Source: Flavobacterium sp. HJJ (GTDB taxonomy: Bacteria > Bacteroidota > Bacteroidia > Flavobacteriales > Flavobacteriaceae). Taken from it: a stretch of 64,000 nucleotides of DNA. The notes beneath the pieces are model-generated. The model did no database searches and had not been told where the DNA came from. It worked only from the letters and a program-made list of their open reading frames with translations. The translations under genes were made by a program, and so were the position numbers. How positions within the stretch are numbered: the stretch's first letter is position 1; each line of letters begins with the position of its first letter. Positions 48,801 through 56,650 of the stretch are shown one piece after another. Where the stretch lies: positions 1 to 64,000 of the forward strand of contig NZ_JADKPR010000010.1 in assembly GCF_015351475.1 (NCBI RefSeq), given 5' to 3'.

Positions 48801-51280
48801 ACATCCATCTTTAAAAAACGGAAAGGATGCACTGAAAAAAACTCAGATTGGTTCGTTTCCTGATTGATGGCGTATAATTTTTCTAGTGACTCATACTTCT
48901 TTTCCCAATCCTGCAAACCTGCATTATCGTCCAAAATATTCAGATTCTCCAATAAAGCTTTATGGGAATTAGAAATCAGGACATCAAAAACCGATTGGAT
49001 CGTAAGCTCATTTTCAGAATCAATTCTTGCATTCATAAAATCATGAAAGCCTGAAATTTTATTGATTTCTTCGTCAATTTTCTGAACTAAAGTATTTCGG
49101 TTATTTTCTATGGACTGAAAACTATTTTTCGAGGCTGTAAACTCGTAAAAAGTCTTTTTCAAATCAAAAATAAACTCCTTTTTATCGGCTTGTGAATCGT
49201 GAATCAAACTGCATAAATCGTCAAGTCCCTGATTTTTTAGACGATAAAAAACTACATCCAGGGCCGCACGTTTCTCGCAGACAAAGAGTACTTTTTTGCC
49301 ATTGGCAACATAATTGGCGATCAAATTGGCAATGGTCTGCGATTTCCCTGTTCCAGGAGGCCCTTGAATAATATAGCTTTCGCCCGTTTCCGAATATTTT
49401 ACCGCATTGTTTTGTGTGGGATCGCTCGCAACAACGTTAAACGTTTTTGTAAAACTGTTGCTTGATTCCAATTCGTTCTTAAAATCTTTTTGTGCCAATG
49501 AATTGAACAGGCTTTTGAAAACATTGCTTTCGACATCATTTTCAATAACCTGATTGTAATCACGGACCAATGACATTTTTTTATAATTAAAATTTCCCAG
49601 GATCAAATTACATGTGTCGAATTCCCAGCGAAAAGGATTTGTTTCTCCATTGTCGAGCTGATAAAATTCTCTCTCAATGGTTTTATTTTGATTAAAAAAC
49701 TGCGGATTGCTTTTGATATCACTGTTTATCAAATATTCCAAAGACGAGGCCTGTGTAAAAACATAATTTCTGAACAGCTCCAAACCATACGGCTGAAAAT
49801 TTTCCTGCTGATAAGAATAACTCAGACTTCGCTGATCCTGAATTGCCTCTCTTTTTTTGGAACGTTTATTAAACTGCGTCAGAATCTGTCTGGCCTGCGA
49901 ATGAATCAGTTTAATTTTGGGTTTGTCGATATAATCAAGAACAATTCCCGAATTATTGTCCTCTACCTGCAGTCGCAGTAATTCATAAACTTCCTCTATT
50001 TTGGTTTCAGAAAGCTGTATTCGTTCCGGCAGACGAATGTCATATAACTCTTTTAGCATGTTAGCCAAAACAGGATTCACTTCTACTTCCGAATCTAAAA
50101 ATTCCAATGAATATTGGTCTTTCACACCTTTTTTCTTGGTCAGGATAACCGAAACCAAAAGCAAAGGCGAAACTATTTTTTCGGAACTGTTTTCTTTAAT
50201 ATTGAACCAATTTAAATTACATATCGCCAGCTTTAATTGACTAAAACCATATTCATTTATATCCTTATTTGCCTCCAGACGAATTTTATCCAACGTGGAA
50301 ATAATGTATGGATTATCACCAATTTCCAAATACTTATTGAGCGAAATCGTGCTTGTTTTACTTATTTTTTTAGAAATTTCCGAATTCCAGTAAAAAATAG
50401 AATTAGGGTCTATATTCTGATAATTCAGCACTTGCGGAACCGACGAAACCGTAAGATTAAGGAATTTTAAATTCGGCTGAAAATACAATAATCTATTGCG
50501 TTTGCTATTGTCAAAAAGTCTATTGCGGAGTTTCTCGTGAATAAATTGGTTTTTGTTTTGCGTTTTAGCATCAACTAAATTCGACAAATCATATTCGGTT
50601 TCAGGATTATAATCCCTGTAATTTTTGAGTTTTTCGGTAATTTCGTTTACATCTTTCCAGCGTTTTTCCCTGTTTAGTTCGGTCATTCCCAAAATAATAT
50701 TGGCAATGGCGGGATTAATTTTGCTGTTCAAAAAGTACATTTTCTTTCTGTAGTCAACAAACTTTTTGACATTTTCAATATCCGTAAAATCAAACCGCAG
50801 TGTGATACTCGCCAAAATCATTCCCAAAATAAAAATATCCGTCAGCGGGTCATGATGTCCAAATTCAAGCTCAAAACAACCGTAATCTTTTACGTAAATT
50901 GCTTTTTTTACATTTTCTGAATCATCGTCAGCAACACTTTTGTCATCATATTTACTGCTTATTTCTTCGCCAATTTCGACCTCATTATAAAGCTCTCCCG
51001 TAATTTCGAATGCACTGCTTTTGCTTTTAAACAATTTCGAAACAGGAGCCGAATTGTTTTTTATTTCAAATGATTTATCATCGATATTAAGATGCTCATC
51101 GTCAATATAAATCGTAGAAATATCGTGAAGGGAAGCTGCTTTCCCCTGATTATGAATGGTGGCAACCGTTTTTAACAGCGGTAGCATTATGGCAATAATA
51201 TCGTCGTTGGCAAAAGTTCCTTTCTGAAAATTTTCGGTAATAAATTGATAAAAAGCCGATTCCTTTATTGGTGTAATCAT
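45872..51280 (-). CDS. Large helicase/nuclease protein: kinase-like N-terminus, SF1 helicase, REase-like, WGR
   Basis: This 1802-residue protein has several parts in order. Residues 1-225 resemble a degenerate protein kinase (LHDISTIYI in place of the HRD loop; TDIFILGMIL helix). DUF4011 follows (FIHEKLRNRLFDNSKRNRLL, about 245). Walker A is GPPGTGKS near 645, the DEAS box (VVIFDEASQIT) near 1258, and an SF1 motif VQGDERDIIIMSTCYG near 1495. A region near 1610-1700 resembles the MTES_1575 restriction-endonuclease fold (VLGIMVDDELHYSNN). The end, from about 1730, is a WGR domain (FWEIATENNNVIVQYGRIG). COG1112-type helicases of this build occur in anti-phage systems. It starts one base after the M48 gene. 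Confidence 0.82.
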   Translation of the reverse strand: MITPIKESAFYQFITENFQKGTFANDDIIAIMLPLLKTVATIHNQGKAASLHDISTIYIDDEHLNIDDKSFEIKNNSAPVSKLFKSKSSAFEITGELYNEVEIGEEISSKYDDKSVADDDSENVKKAIYVKDYGCFELEFGHHDPLTDIFILGMILASITLRFDFTDIENVKKFVDYRKKMYFLNSKINPAIANIILGMTELNREKRWKDVNEITEKLKNYRDYNPETEYDLSNLVDAKTQNKNQFIHEKLRNRLFDNSKRNRLLYFQPNLKFLNLTVSSVPQVLNYQNIDPNSIFYWNSEISKKISKTSTISLNKYLEIGDNPYIISTLDKIRLEANKDINEYGFSQLKLAICNLNWFNIKENSSEKIVSPLLLVSVILTKKKGVKDQYSLEFLDSEVEVNPVLANMLKELYDIRLPERIQLSETKIEEVYELLRLQVEDNNSGIVLDYIDKPKIKLIHSQARQILTQFNKRSKKREAIQDQRSLSYSYQQENFQPYGLELFRNYVFTQASSLEYLINSDIKSNPQFFNQNKTIEREFYQLDNGETNPFRWEFDTCNLILGNFNYKKMSLVRDYNQVIENDVESNVFKSLFNSLAQKDFKNELESSNSFTKTFNVVASDPTQNNAVKYSETGESYIIQGPPGTGKSQTIANLIANYVANGKKVLFVCEKRAALDVVFYRLKNQGLDDLCSLIHDSQADKKEFIFDLKKTFYEFTASKNSFQSIENNRNTLVQKIDEEINKISGFHDFMNARIDSENELTIQSVFDVLISNSHKALLENLNILDDNAGLQDWEKKYESLEKLYAINQETNQSEFFSVHPFRFLKMDVFRKFQHVSDLKKDLENSQEIVENISEQLDFVSIPTNIDTFFEIHKFLRKAMSCFIYFDANVSELLEPNSTLFRSLENDVQTLLKLRNEIEKLAQQYPHWIKTVSETEAKTALEIIRKNENSFFNFINSDYKKTRKEILAVYDINKHAVKPSLSAVLENYSTQFELEEKFNSLKSDFESKYSLGDLFELKYHTETLRKELDSTILDFVKNLNESERKEVAVIKNLFLKVNSSLCDSIENYENLSLSAIENEIIEINKKKAYFDLYASFFEEIQDINPSIIQLLKGKKIPLDHLKITLAERSLEKYYAIHYTHKRYNMDLLHASIQKIKKMHVDLLELNGKYIIAKQISNLKELILTSEMSVSGMTLGQKERKKSITEGRKILENEFSKSIRFKSIRELASSDSGQIVREIKPVWLMSPLSVSDTLPVDENYFDVVIFDEASQITLEEGLVPIYRAKQTIIVGDEMQMPPSNFFGSSSGNQDDLWADATEEDNDSFSLDADSFLTQGARKFPSIMLGWHYRSKHEALIGFSNASFYDSKLLTIPDLKDHGKSAKPIIVADVIEAKDNLEQLFSKPISYHYIENGVYNARSNVKEAQYIANMVRELLMQNKEQSIGIVAFSMEQQNEIETAIEAICIGDKVFENLIEEEYKRIENNQFVGLFVKNLENVQGDERDIIIMSTCYGYNPRGKMLMNFGPINKRGGEKRLNVIFSRAKKSMCVVSSIKYFDIKNEYNEGANYFRKYLQYAELVSLGQLESANNVLNSINSKNSIQVSSQIADQLLDEIEKMGYFVTRNIGQSKFKCHLGIKKSADDEEFVLGIMVDDELHYSNNDILEQYLLRPEILKANGWTICQVYSKDWIENRPRVLKMIGASLNSELFFDEVEFEQSSAETEDIVDAEEEIQPESGVNTDFERYINTSNGSNKFWEIATENNNVIVQYGRIGTKGQRMVKAFETEDDAIKEKRKLIAQKLAKEYFKD

Positions 51281-51281
51281 C

Positions 51282-52484
51282 TTAGTAGGTATTTTCTTTT
51301 TCTGATTCCAAAATGCTGTTCAAAGTAGTGGTGCAGTTTTGACAGAATGATTTATATGTTTTTTCAGTAAGGTTCAGTTCTTTTTTCAAAACCGTTTTCA
51401 TATTGTCCTCCAAACCCAATTGCTCCGAAATATCCAGAATATGTCCAATAAAACCATCTTTTAAATCGGCATCGCAAAGTGCAAAATCAAGCATCACATA
51501 GGCGTAATAATCTTTTAGATTTTTCCTGCTGTTTTCTATTTTCAATTTGAAATTATCATCAATAAATGCTTTGCTGTTTCGCTCAGCGTTAGAAAAATAC
51601 TGTTTGTAAAGTGTGTTGCAATATTCAGATTGTGTCCATTTTGGTTTCAGGATAATAGAGAGTAATTCTTTTGTAATATCATAAACCAATGATTTAGTAA
51701 ACAAGTTTAATTGATGAAGATCTGTTTTTCCCGAAATAATTTTTTCAACTCTAGTGTAAAAATTAGCATTATCCTTTTCAAAAATTTCCAAAGATTTGGC
51801 GCGAATAAAATTTTCCGGATGCGTTTCTCCGTCAGAACCTTTATCAATTCTGTCTAAAATTTCATCGGCTTGCTTTAGATAGCTTTCCGCTGAAACTTTT
51901 TCCAAACCAGCATTTAGTTTGATCAAAGTACCAATTGTGGTTTCCAAACTTCCGCTTACTTTTAAAGCTCCCAAATCGCAGAATAATTCGGTGTATAATT
52001 GATACAATCTTGCCGTTTCATAATAAAACAATTCGCTCCTTTGGTCACTCGCAATGGTATTGATGATTCTGTTTGTAATTTCGAAATCACCATTTTCCAA
52101 ATTAAACAATAAAATGTGCGACAGTTCGTGAGCAAACAAAACCAGCAGTTCATTGTCATTCAGCAATTTTAAAATCGTTCCCGAAAGTATGATGTGCGCT
52201 TCTTTTTCGAAAAAAACTACTCCAGCATTATTGGCTTCAATCGTTTGTGACTGATAAATCGTAATCGGGATAAGAATTCCGAGTTTATCCTTTGCCCTGC
52301 TTAAAATTTCATACACTTTCGGTTCCGATTCGGAATCTATTCGATAAGCATTTTTTAATAGATCGGTTTTATAGGCTTCCTGCTGTTCTACTTTTACTTT
52401 TTCTTCAGAAAACCAAGACCAGGTTTTGCCTTGTTTCTTGAAATGATTTCTTAAATCGGTATGAAATGGGAATGGTTTTATCAT
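51282..52484 (-). CDS. M48-like zinc metallopeptidase
   Basis: The 400-residue protein contains HELSH (HExxH) within LLVLFAHELSHILLFNLE near residue 115 and a downstream LFCDLGALKVSG near 170 that can supply the third zinc ligand, the M48 pattern. There are no membrane segments, so it is probably cytoplasmic, unlike HtpX. It starts 10 bases after the Nudix regulator gene and ends one base before the helicase gene, so the three genes form one transcription unit and the protease is likely the helicase's partner. Confidence 0.82.
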   Translation of the reverse strand: MIKPFPFHTDLRNHFKKQGKTWSWFSEEKVKVEQQEAYKTDLLKNAYRIDSESEPKVYEILSRAKDKLGILIPITIYQSQTIEANNAGVVFFEKEAHIILSGTILKLLNDNELLVLFAHELSHILLFNLENGDFEITNRIINTIASDQRSELFYYETARLYQLYTELFCDLGALKVSGSLETTIGTLIKLNAGLEKVSAESYLKQADEILDRIDKGSDGETHPENFIRAKSLEIFEKDNANFYTRVEKIISGKTDLHQLNLFTKSLVYDITKELLSIILKPKWTQSEYCNTLYKQYFSNAERNSKAFIDDNFKLKIENSRKNLKDYYAYVMLDFALCDADLKDGFIGHILDISEQLGLEDNMKTVLKKELNLTEKTYKSFCQNCTTTLNSILESEKENTY

Positions 52485-52494
52485 TATATGTTAT

Positions 52495-53187
52495 TTAGGC
52501 AAATTTTATCTCGAAGTGAAAACCCTCGCTCAATAAAGCATTGTATTTCTGTTTGTTGAATTTGAATAATTTTGCAGGTCTACCACTTTTAACTGGAGAA
52601 AATCGATCTGTTTCCTCAATAATTTCGAAGCTTAATATTTTCTTTCTAAAGTTTCTTCGATCTATTTCTTTTTCCAAAATGATGCAGTATAAATTTTCGA
52701 GTTCAGAGAACAAGAACTCTTTTGGCAGTAAATCAAATCCAATGGGTTCGTAAGTAAGTTTGGCTTTTAGGCGTTTAATTGCCTTGCCCAAAATAATTGT
52801 ATGGTCAAAAGCCAAGGGAGGAATCTCATCAATTTTAAACCATTGTGCCTTTTCGGCATCCGTATCGGCTATAACTTTTAATTTTTCAGCATCCACCAAC
52901 GCAAAATAAGCCACCGAAATAACCCGATTTCGAGGATCACGAAATACATCGTCACCAAAAGTAAAAAGCTGTTCAAAATAATTAACCGTAATGTTGGTTT
53001 CTTCTTTCAATTCCCTTTTTACAGCGTCCTGCAAAGATTCATCGTTTTTGACCAAACCGCCAGGCAACGCCCAATAGGATTTTTCGGTTCCAAATTTTTG
53101 CTGAATTAACAATACGTACAGTTGGTTGTTTTGGTAGCCAAAAACTATAGCATCAACAGCAACCCTGATATTCTGATTTTCACTCAT
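52495..53187 (-). CDS. Nudix-domain transcriptional regulator (NrtR-like)
   Basis: I start at ATG 53185-53187 (MSENQNIRVAVDAIVFG). The 230-residue protein has an N-terminal Nudix domain with GGLVKNDESLQDAVKRELKE-ET, keeping REL-KEE but with N for the final G of the box, and a C-terminal winged-helix part ending RPAKLFKFNKQKYNAL. This layout is that of NrtR/AraR-type regulators, which sense ADP-ribose or related ligands. A 19-base palindrome lies over its promoter and two more in front of prs, which supports autoregulation and control of the NAD operon. The retained catalytic residues mean hydrolase activity is also possible. Confidence 0.85.
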   Translation of the reverse strand: MSENQNIRVAVDAIVFGYQNNQLYVLLIQQKFGTEKSYWALPGGLVKNDESLQDAVKRELKEETNITVNYFEQLFTFGDDVFRDPRNRVISVAYFALVDAEKLKVIADTDAEKAQWFKIDEIPPLAFDHTIILGKAIKRLKAKLTYEPIGFDLLPKEFLFSELENLYCIILEKEIDRRNFRKKILSFEIIEETDRFSPVKSGRPAKLFKFNKQKYNALLSEGFHFEIKFA

Positions 53188-53195
53188 ATTTATAA

Positions 53196-53214
53196 ATGCG
53201 TATGATTTACACAA
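53196..53214. promoter_or_regulatory. Operator upstream of the Nudix regulator
   Basis: ATGCGTATGATTTACACAA is the reverse complement of a sequence matching operator 2 (TTGTGTAAA-NNN-TACGCA). It overlaps the -7 element at 53212-53219 by three bases, the same geometry as operator 1 at prs. Confidence 0.72.
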
Positions 53215-53219
53215 ATATA
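53212..53219 (-). promoter_or_regulatory. -7 element of the regulator-M48-helicase unit
   Basis: TATATTTG on the minus strand is identical to the prs -7 element. No clear -33 TTTG is found at the right distance, so the promoter may depend on an activator or be weak. Confidence 0.55.
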
Positions 53220-53322
53220 AAAATAGTTTTACAAATTGAACTTTATTTCGGAAATTCTTAAAGAAAATCTAATTGAATGAAACACAATTTTTATAGTTCG
53301 CTTTTTAGAATTTAAAACCAAA

Positions 53323-54222
53323 TCAACTCCCCAAAACCGCTTTCAATTCATTTTCTATATCCTCAAAAACAGCAGTCAAATTACTGTTTTTACCCGACAA
53401 CAAAAACACAGCTGTACTTGGCATTTCATCGCTATTCCATATCAACTGCAACTTCTTTTCTTCGATCAAATTTTTAGCATTGATATCCCAAGTAACGGCT
53501 ACTCCGGTATTTTCACTAAGGATTTCAAGCATCTCATATTCGGATGGAATGATATAATTGGCAACCATTGATGGCCTTTTTTTAGCGAAAACATGTAGCC
53601 AAAACAATTTTATATGCGGAATTCCCGCATCATGGCTGTACCATTTTTGCTCGTTCAGCCAGTTTTCAATAGCCGCATAATCTTGATTTTTCTTTTTTGA
53701 TTCAAAACCAGAAAAATCAAGATTGGCTGAACCGACAATCACTTGCTTAATTTCCCCCACTTTTTTCTGAATCGTATCAAAGGTGTCAAATTGTTTGGTC
53801 ATTATAGCAAAATCTAATTTTTTAGTATTTACCAAATCAAATAACGCATCGTTGATATGAAAACTAAAATCGATAAAATCAAATTTTGAGACCAATGCAC
53901 TCCCGATACTGCTCATCAAATGTCTTGAAATTCCAACCGAAATTAACCTATTGGAATTAAACGCTTTAGCCCTAAAACCATTCTCTACATTTTCCAAACG
54001 GTCCAATGCATCGATAATTAAATTATTGAGTAACTTAGCGTATTCCGTTGGTTCAACCCCTTTGGACTTTCGATTAAAAAGCTTGTAGCCTACATGTGCC
54101 TCCAACATAACTATCTGCTGACTTACAGCGGGCTGGCTGATAAATAATTCTTTGGCTGCCAAAGAAAAGTTTCCGTTTTTATACACTGATTTAAATGTTC
54201 GATACCATTCTAGATTAACCAT
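53323..54222 (-). CDS. LysR-family transcriptional regulator
   Basis: The start at ATG 54220-54222 gives MVNLEWYRTFKSVYKNGNFS and the standard LysR winged helix, with helix-turn-helix LAAKELFISQPAVSQQIVML and GYKLFNRKSKGVEPTEYA. The C-terminal effector domain follows; total 299 residues. The gene is divergent from the DJ-1-like gene at 54322 and is likely to regulate it, with the 100 bases between them holding the shared promoter region. Confidence 0.9.
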   Translation of the reverse strand: MVNLEWYRTFKSVYKNGNFSLAAKELFISQPAVSQQIVMLEAHVGYKLFNRKSKGVEPTEYAKLLNNLIIDALDRLENVENGFRAKAFNSNRLISVGISRHLMSSIGSALVSKFDFIDFSFHINDALFDLVNTKKLDFAIMTKQFDTFDTIQKKVGEIKQVIVGSANLDFSGFESKKKNQDYAAIENWLNEQKWYSHDAGIPHIKLFWLHVFAKKRPSMVANYIIPSEYEMLEILSENTGVAVTWDINAKNLIEEKKLQLIWNSDEMPSTAVFLLSGKNSNLTAVFEDIENELKAVLGS

Positions 54223-54321
54223 GATATAAATAAATTTATCACAAACATAATTTAAATTATTTTTACTGATACCATATTCGCCATAAATTTGCTCATCGAT
54301 AATTATTAAACACATCAAATT

Positions 54322-55092
54322 ATGAAAAAAATAAGTCTATTAACAATCGTATTATTAATTGCAGGTTCCTTTATGGCAACGGCGCAAAAGCAAAATAACA
54401 AAAAGATGAAAAAAGTATTATTCGTAGTTACCAGCCACGATCAATTGGGTAACACAGGAGAGAAAACAGGATTTTGGACCGAAGAATTGGCTGCGCCATA
54501 TTATGCATTATTGGACAAAGGCGTGATTATTGACATCGCAACTCCAAAGGGAGGACAGCCTCCGATTGACCCAAAAAGTGCTGATCCTTCATCAGCAACA
54601 GAAGACACCAAACGATTCGATGCCGATAAAGTTTTATTGGAAAAACTAAAAAACACAAAAAAATTATCCGACGTAAATCAAGCTGATTACGATGCTGTAT
54701 TTTATCCTGGAGGCCATGGACCGCTTTGGGATTTAGTCGAAGACAAAAAATCTATCGCTTTGATTGAATCTTTTTACACACACAAAAAACCAGTTGCATT
54801 TGTATGTCATGCACCTGCCGTTCTAAAAAATGTAAAAGTAAATGGAGAATTTTTAGTAAAAGGAAAAAAAGTTACAGGATTCGCCAACACTGAAGAAGAA
54901 GCTGTTGGATTGTCCAAAATTGTTCCTTTCTTGCTAGAGGACGAGTTACAAAAAAATGGCGCAATATATTCCAAAGGAGCTGATTGGGGAGTATATGCAG
55001 TAGAAGACGGCTTGCTGATTACAGGACAAAATCCTGCTTCATCCAAACTGGTAGCTGCTAAATTATTAGCACAATTAAATTCTAAAAAATAG
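54322..55092 (+). CDS. DJ-1/PfpI (Hsp31-like) protein with signal peptide
   Basis: The 256-residue protein has a signal peptide (MKKISLLTIVLLIAGSFMATA), then TGFWTEELAAPYYALLDKG near 50 and the nucleophile cysteine in AFVCHAPAVL near 172, as in the Hsp31-like branch whose members are glyoxalases or chaperones. Export to the periplasm or outer membrane is unusual for this enzyme type. A YqhD-like reductase follows and a LysR regulator is divergent, suggesting an aldehyde or methylglyoxal response. Confidence 0.85.
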   Translation: MKKISLLTIVLLIAGSFMATAQKQNNKKMKKVLFVVTSHDQLGNTGEKTGFWTEELAAPYYALLDKGVIIDIATPKGGQPPIDPKSADPSSATEDTKRFDADKVLLEKLKNTKKLSDVNQADYDAVFYPGGHGPLWDLVEDKKSIALIESFYTHKKPVAFVCHAPAVLKNVKVNGEFLVKGKKVTGFANTEEEAVGLSKIVPFLLEDELQKNGAIYSKGADWGVYAVEDGLLITGQNPASSKLVAAKLLAQLNSKK

Positions 55093-55168
55093 TTTCTGAG
55101 TCTCTGAGATTCTAAGTTACTAAGATTTAAAAAACTTAGAATCTTAGTAACTTAGTTGCTTAGTAACT
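55093..55168. repeat. CTTAG-word palindromic repeat
   Basis: The left arm CTGAGATTCTAAGTTACTAAG and the right arm CTTAGAATCTTAGTAACTTAG are complementary. This is the same word family as 2238-2364; it fills most of the gap before the yqhD-like gene. Confidence 0.75.
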
Positions 55169-55189
55169 TCTTTATTAAAAACATACATC

Positions 55190-56353
55190 ATGCTAAACTT
55201 CGAATTATACAATCCTACCAAATTGGTTTTTGGTAAGGGACAAATAGAAAAATTAAACACACTGATTCCGGCCAATGCAAAAATTCTTCTTGCTTACGGA
55301 GGAGGTAGTATTTTTACAAATGGTGTTCACGAACAGGTGCGCAAAAGTCTGGAAGGTTACGATATTGTGGAATTTGGCGGAATCGAAGCCAATCCGCATT
55401 TTGAGACTTTGATGAAAGCCGTTGCTATTATCAGAGAGCAAAATATTGATTTTATTTTGGCCGTTGGCGGCGGGAGCGTGATTGACGGCGTGAAATTTAT
55501 CTCGGCTGCCGTTCCTTTTGAAGGAGATCCAATTGATATTCTTAAAAAAAGAATTCTTTTTAAAGAAGGAGCAAATGTCGTTCCATTTGGAACAGTTTTG
55601 ACTTTGCCGGCAACGGGAAGCGAAATGAACTCGGGCTCGGTGGTAACTATTGCAGCGACTCATGAAAAATTGGATTTTGGCGGTTCTGCTTTATTTCCAA
55701 AATTTTCTATCTGTGATCCTACCGTAATTGAATCACTGCCAAAAAAACAATTACAAAACGGAGTTGTAGATGCCTACACTCACGTACTGGAGCAATACCT
55801 GACGTATGTACATGAGGGATTTTTACAAGACCGAATTGCTGAAAGTATTTTACAGACTTTAATCCAAATTGGTCCAGATGTAGCAGAAAACCCAACAGAT
55901 TATGCTTTGGCTTCCAATTTTATGTGGAGCTGTACTATGGCTTTAAACGGATTAATTCAAAAAGGAGTTCCAACCGATTGGGCTACACACATGATTGGAC
56001 ATGAATTAACTGCTCTTTACGGAATTGACCATGCCAGAACACTAGCAATTATAGGTCCTAACCTCTATAAAGTAATGTTTGAAACCAAAAAAGGGAAATT
56101 GGCTCAATACGGAAAACGCGTGTTTCAGTTAACAGGAACCGAAGATGAAATTGCTGAACAGGCCATTCAGAAAACGATAGCATTTTTCCAAACTATGGGA
56201 ATGAAAACCCTGCTTTCTGAAAATGCTGAAAACATTGAAAAAACTGCCGATTTTATTGTTGATCGTTTTGAAAAAAGAGGCTGGAAAGCTTTAGGAGAAA
56301 AACAAAATATTACTTTAGAAAAAGTGAAAGAGATTGTATTAGCAAGCTACTAA
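55190..56353 (+). CDS. Iron-dependent alcohol dehydrogenase (YqhD-like)
   Basis: The 387-residue enzyme belongs to the iron-ADH family: KLVFGKGQIEKLN near the start, the NADP-binding GGGSVIDGVKFISAA near 95, and the metal site in GVVDAYTHVLEQYLT (about 192) plus HMIGHELTALYGIDHARTLA (about 267). YqhD-type enzymes reduce aldehydes with NADPH. It lies downstream of the DJ-1-like gene, with only the repeat between them, and ends before a terminator. Confidence 0.9.
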   Translation: MLNFELYNPTKLVFGKGQIEKLNTLIPANAKILLAYGGGSIFTNGVHEQVRKSLEGYDIVEFGGIEANPHFETLMKAVAIIREQNIDFILAVGGGSVIDGVKFISAAVPFEGDPIDILKKRILFKEGANVVPFGTVLTLPATGSEMNSGSVVTIAATHEKLDFGGSALFPKFSICDPTVIESLPKKQLQNGVVDAYTHVLEQYLTYVHEGFLQDRIAESILQTLIQIGPDVAENPTDYALASNFMWSCTMALNGLIQKGVPTDWATHMIGHELTALYGIDHARTLAIIGPNLYKVMFETKKGKLAQYGKRVFQLTGTEDEIAEQAIQKTIAFFQTMGMKTLLSENAENIEKTADFIVDRFEKRGWKALGEKQNITLEKVKEIVLASY

Positions 56354-56376
56354 TCAAAACATTACATATATTCATA

Positions 56377-56416
56377 AAAAAAGGCGCTCATTTAACCACA
56401 ATGGACGCCTTTTTAA
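56377..56416 (+). terminator. Terminator after the yqhD-like gene
   Basis: AAAAAGGCG (56377-56385) pairs with CGCCTTTTT (56406-56414), with further pairing of CTCATT and AATGGA-like inner sequence. A T run follows. Confidence 0.8.
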
Positions 56417-56599
56417 AATACTAAAACAAAACTAACTAACTCAAAATTCATATTCTTACTTAAACATTTTATTTATAATCACTTACAACGTAAGTGCTGT
56501 GTAAATATTGCATGAAATCAAAAAAAATATAAATAATTTAATTTTTTGACAAAAGACATTAAAAACCCCTGTAAAATAGACACCTAACAAAAAAATTAA

Positions 56600-56632
56600 T
56601 TTGTGTAATTGGTATATTTTTAAGTACTTTTG
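56600..56632 (+). promoter_or_regulatory. Promoter of gpsA
   Basis: TTTG (56600-56603), 21 bases, then TACTTTTG (56625-56632) fits the Bacteroidetes promoter. Because the -7 box ends here, the TTG at 56630 cannot be the gpsA start, which supports ATG 56651. Confidence 0.65.
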
Positions 56633-56650
56633 GTGAAATTTTATAAAATA

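Noticed and set aside
53188-53214. Upstream start of the Nudix regulator
   Set aside because: It would begin at TTG inside the operator and promoter element; the ATG at 53187 is the first good one.
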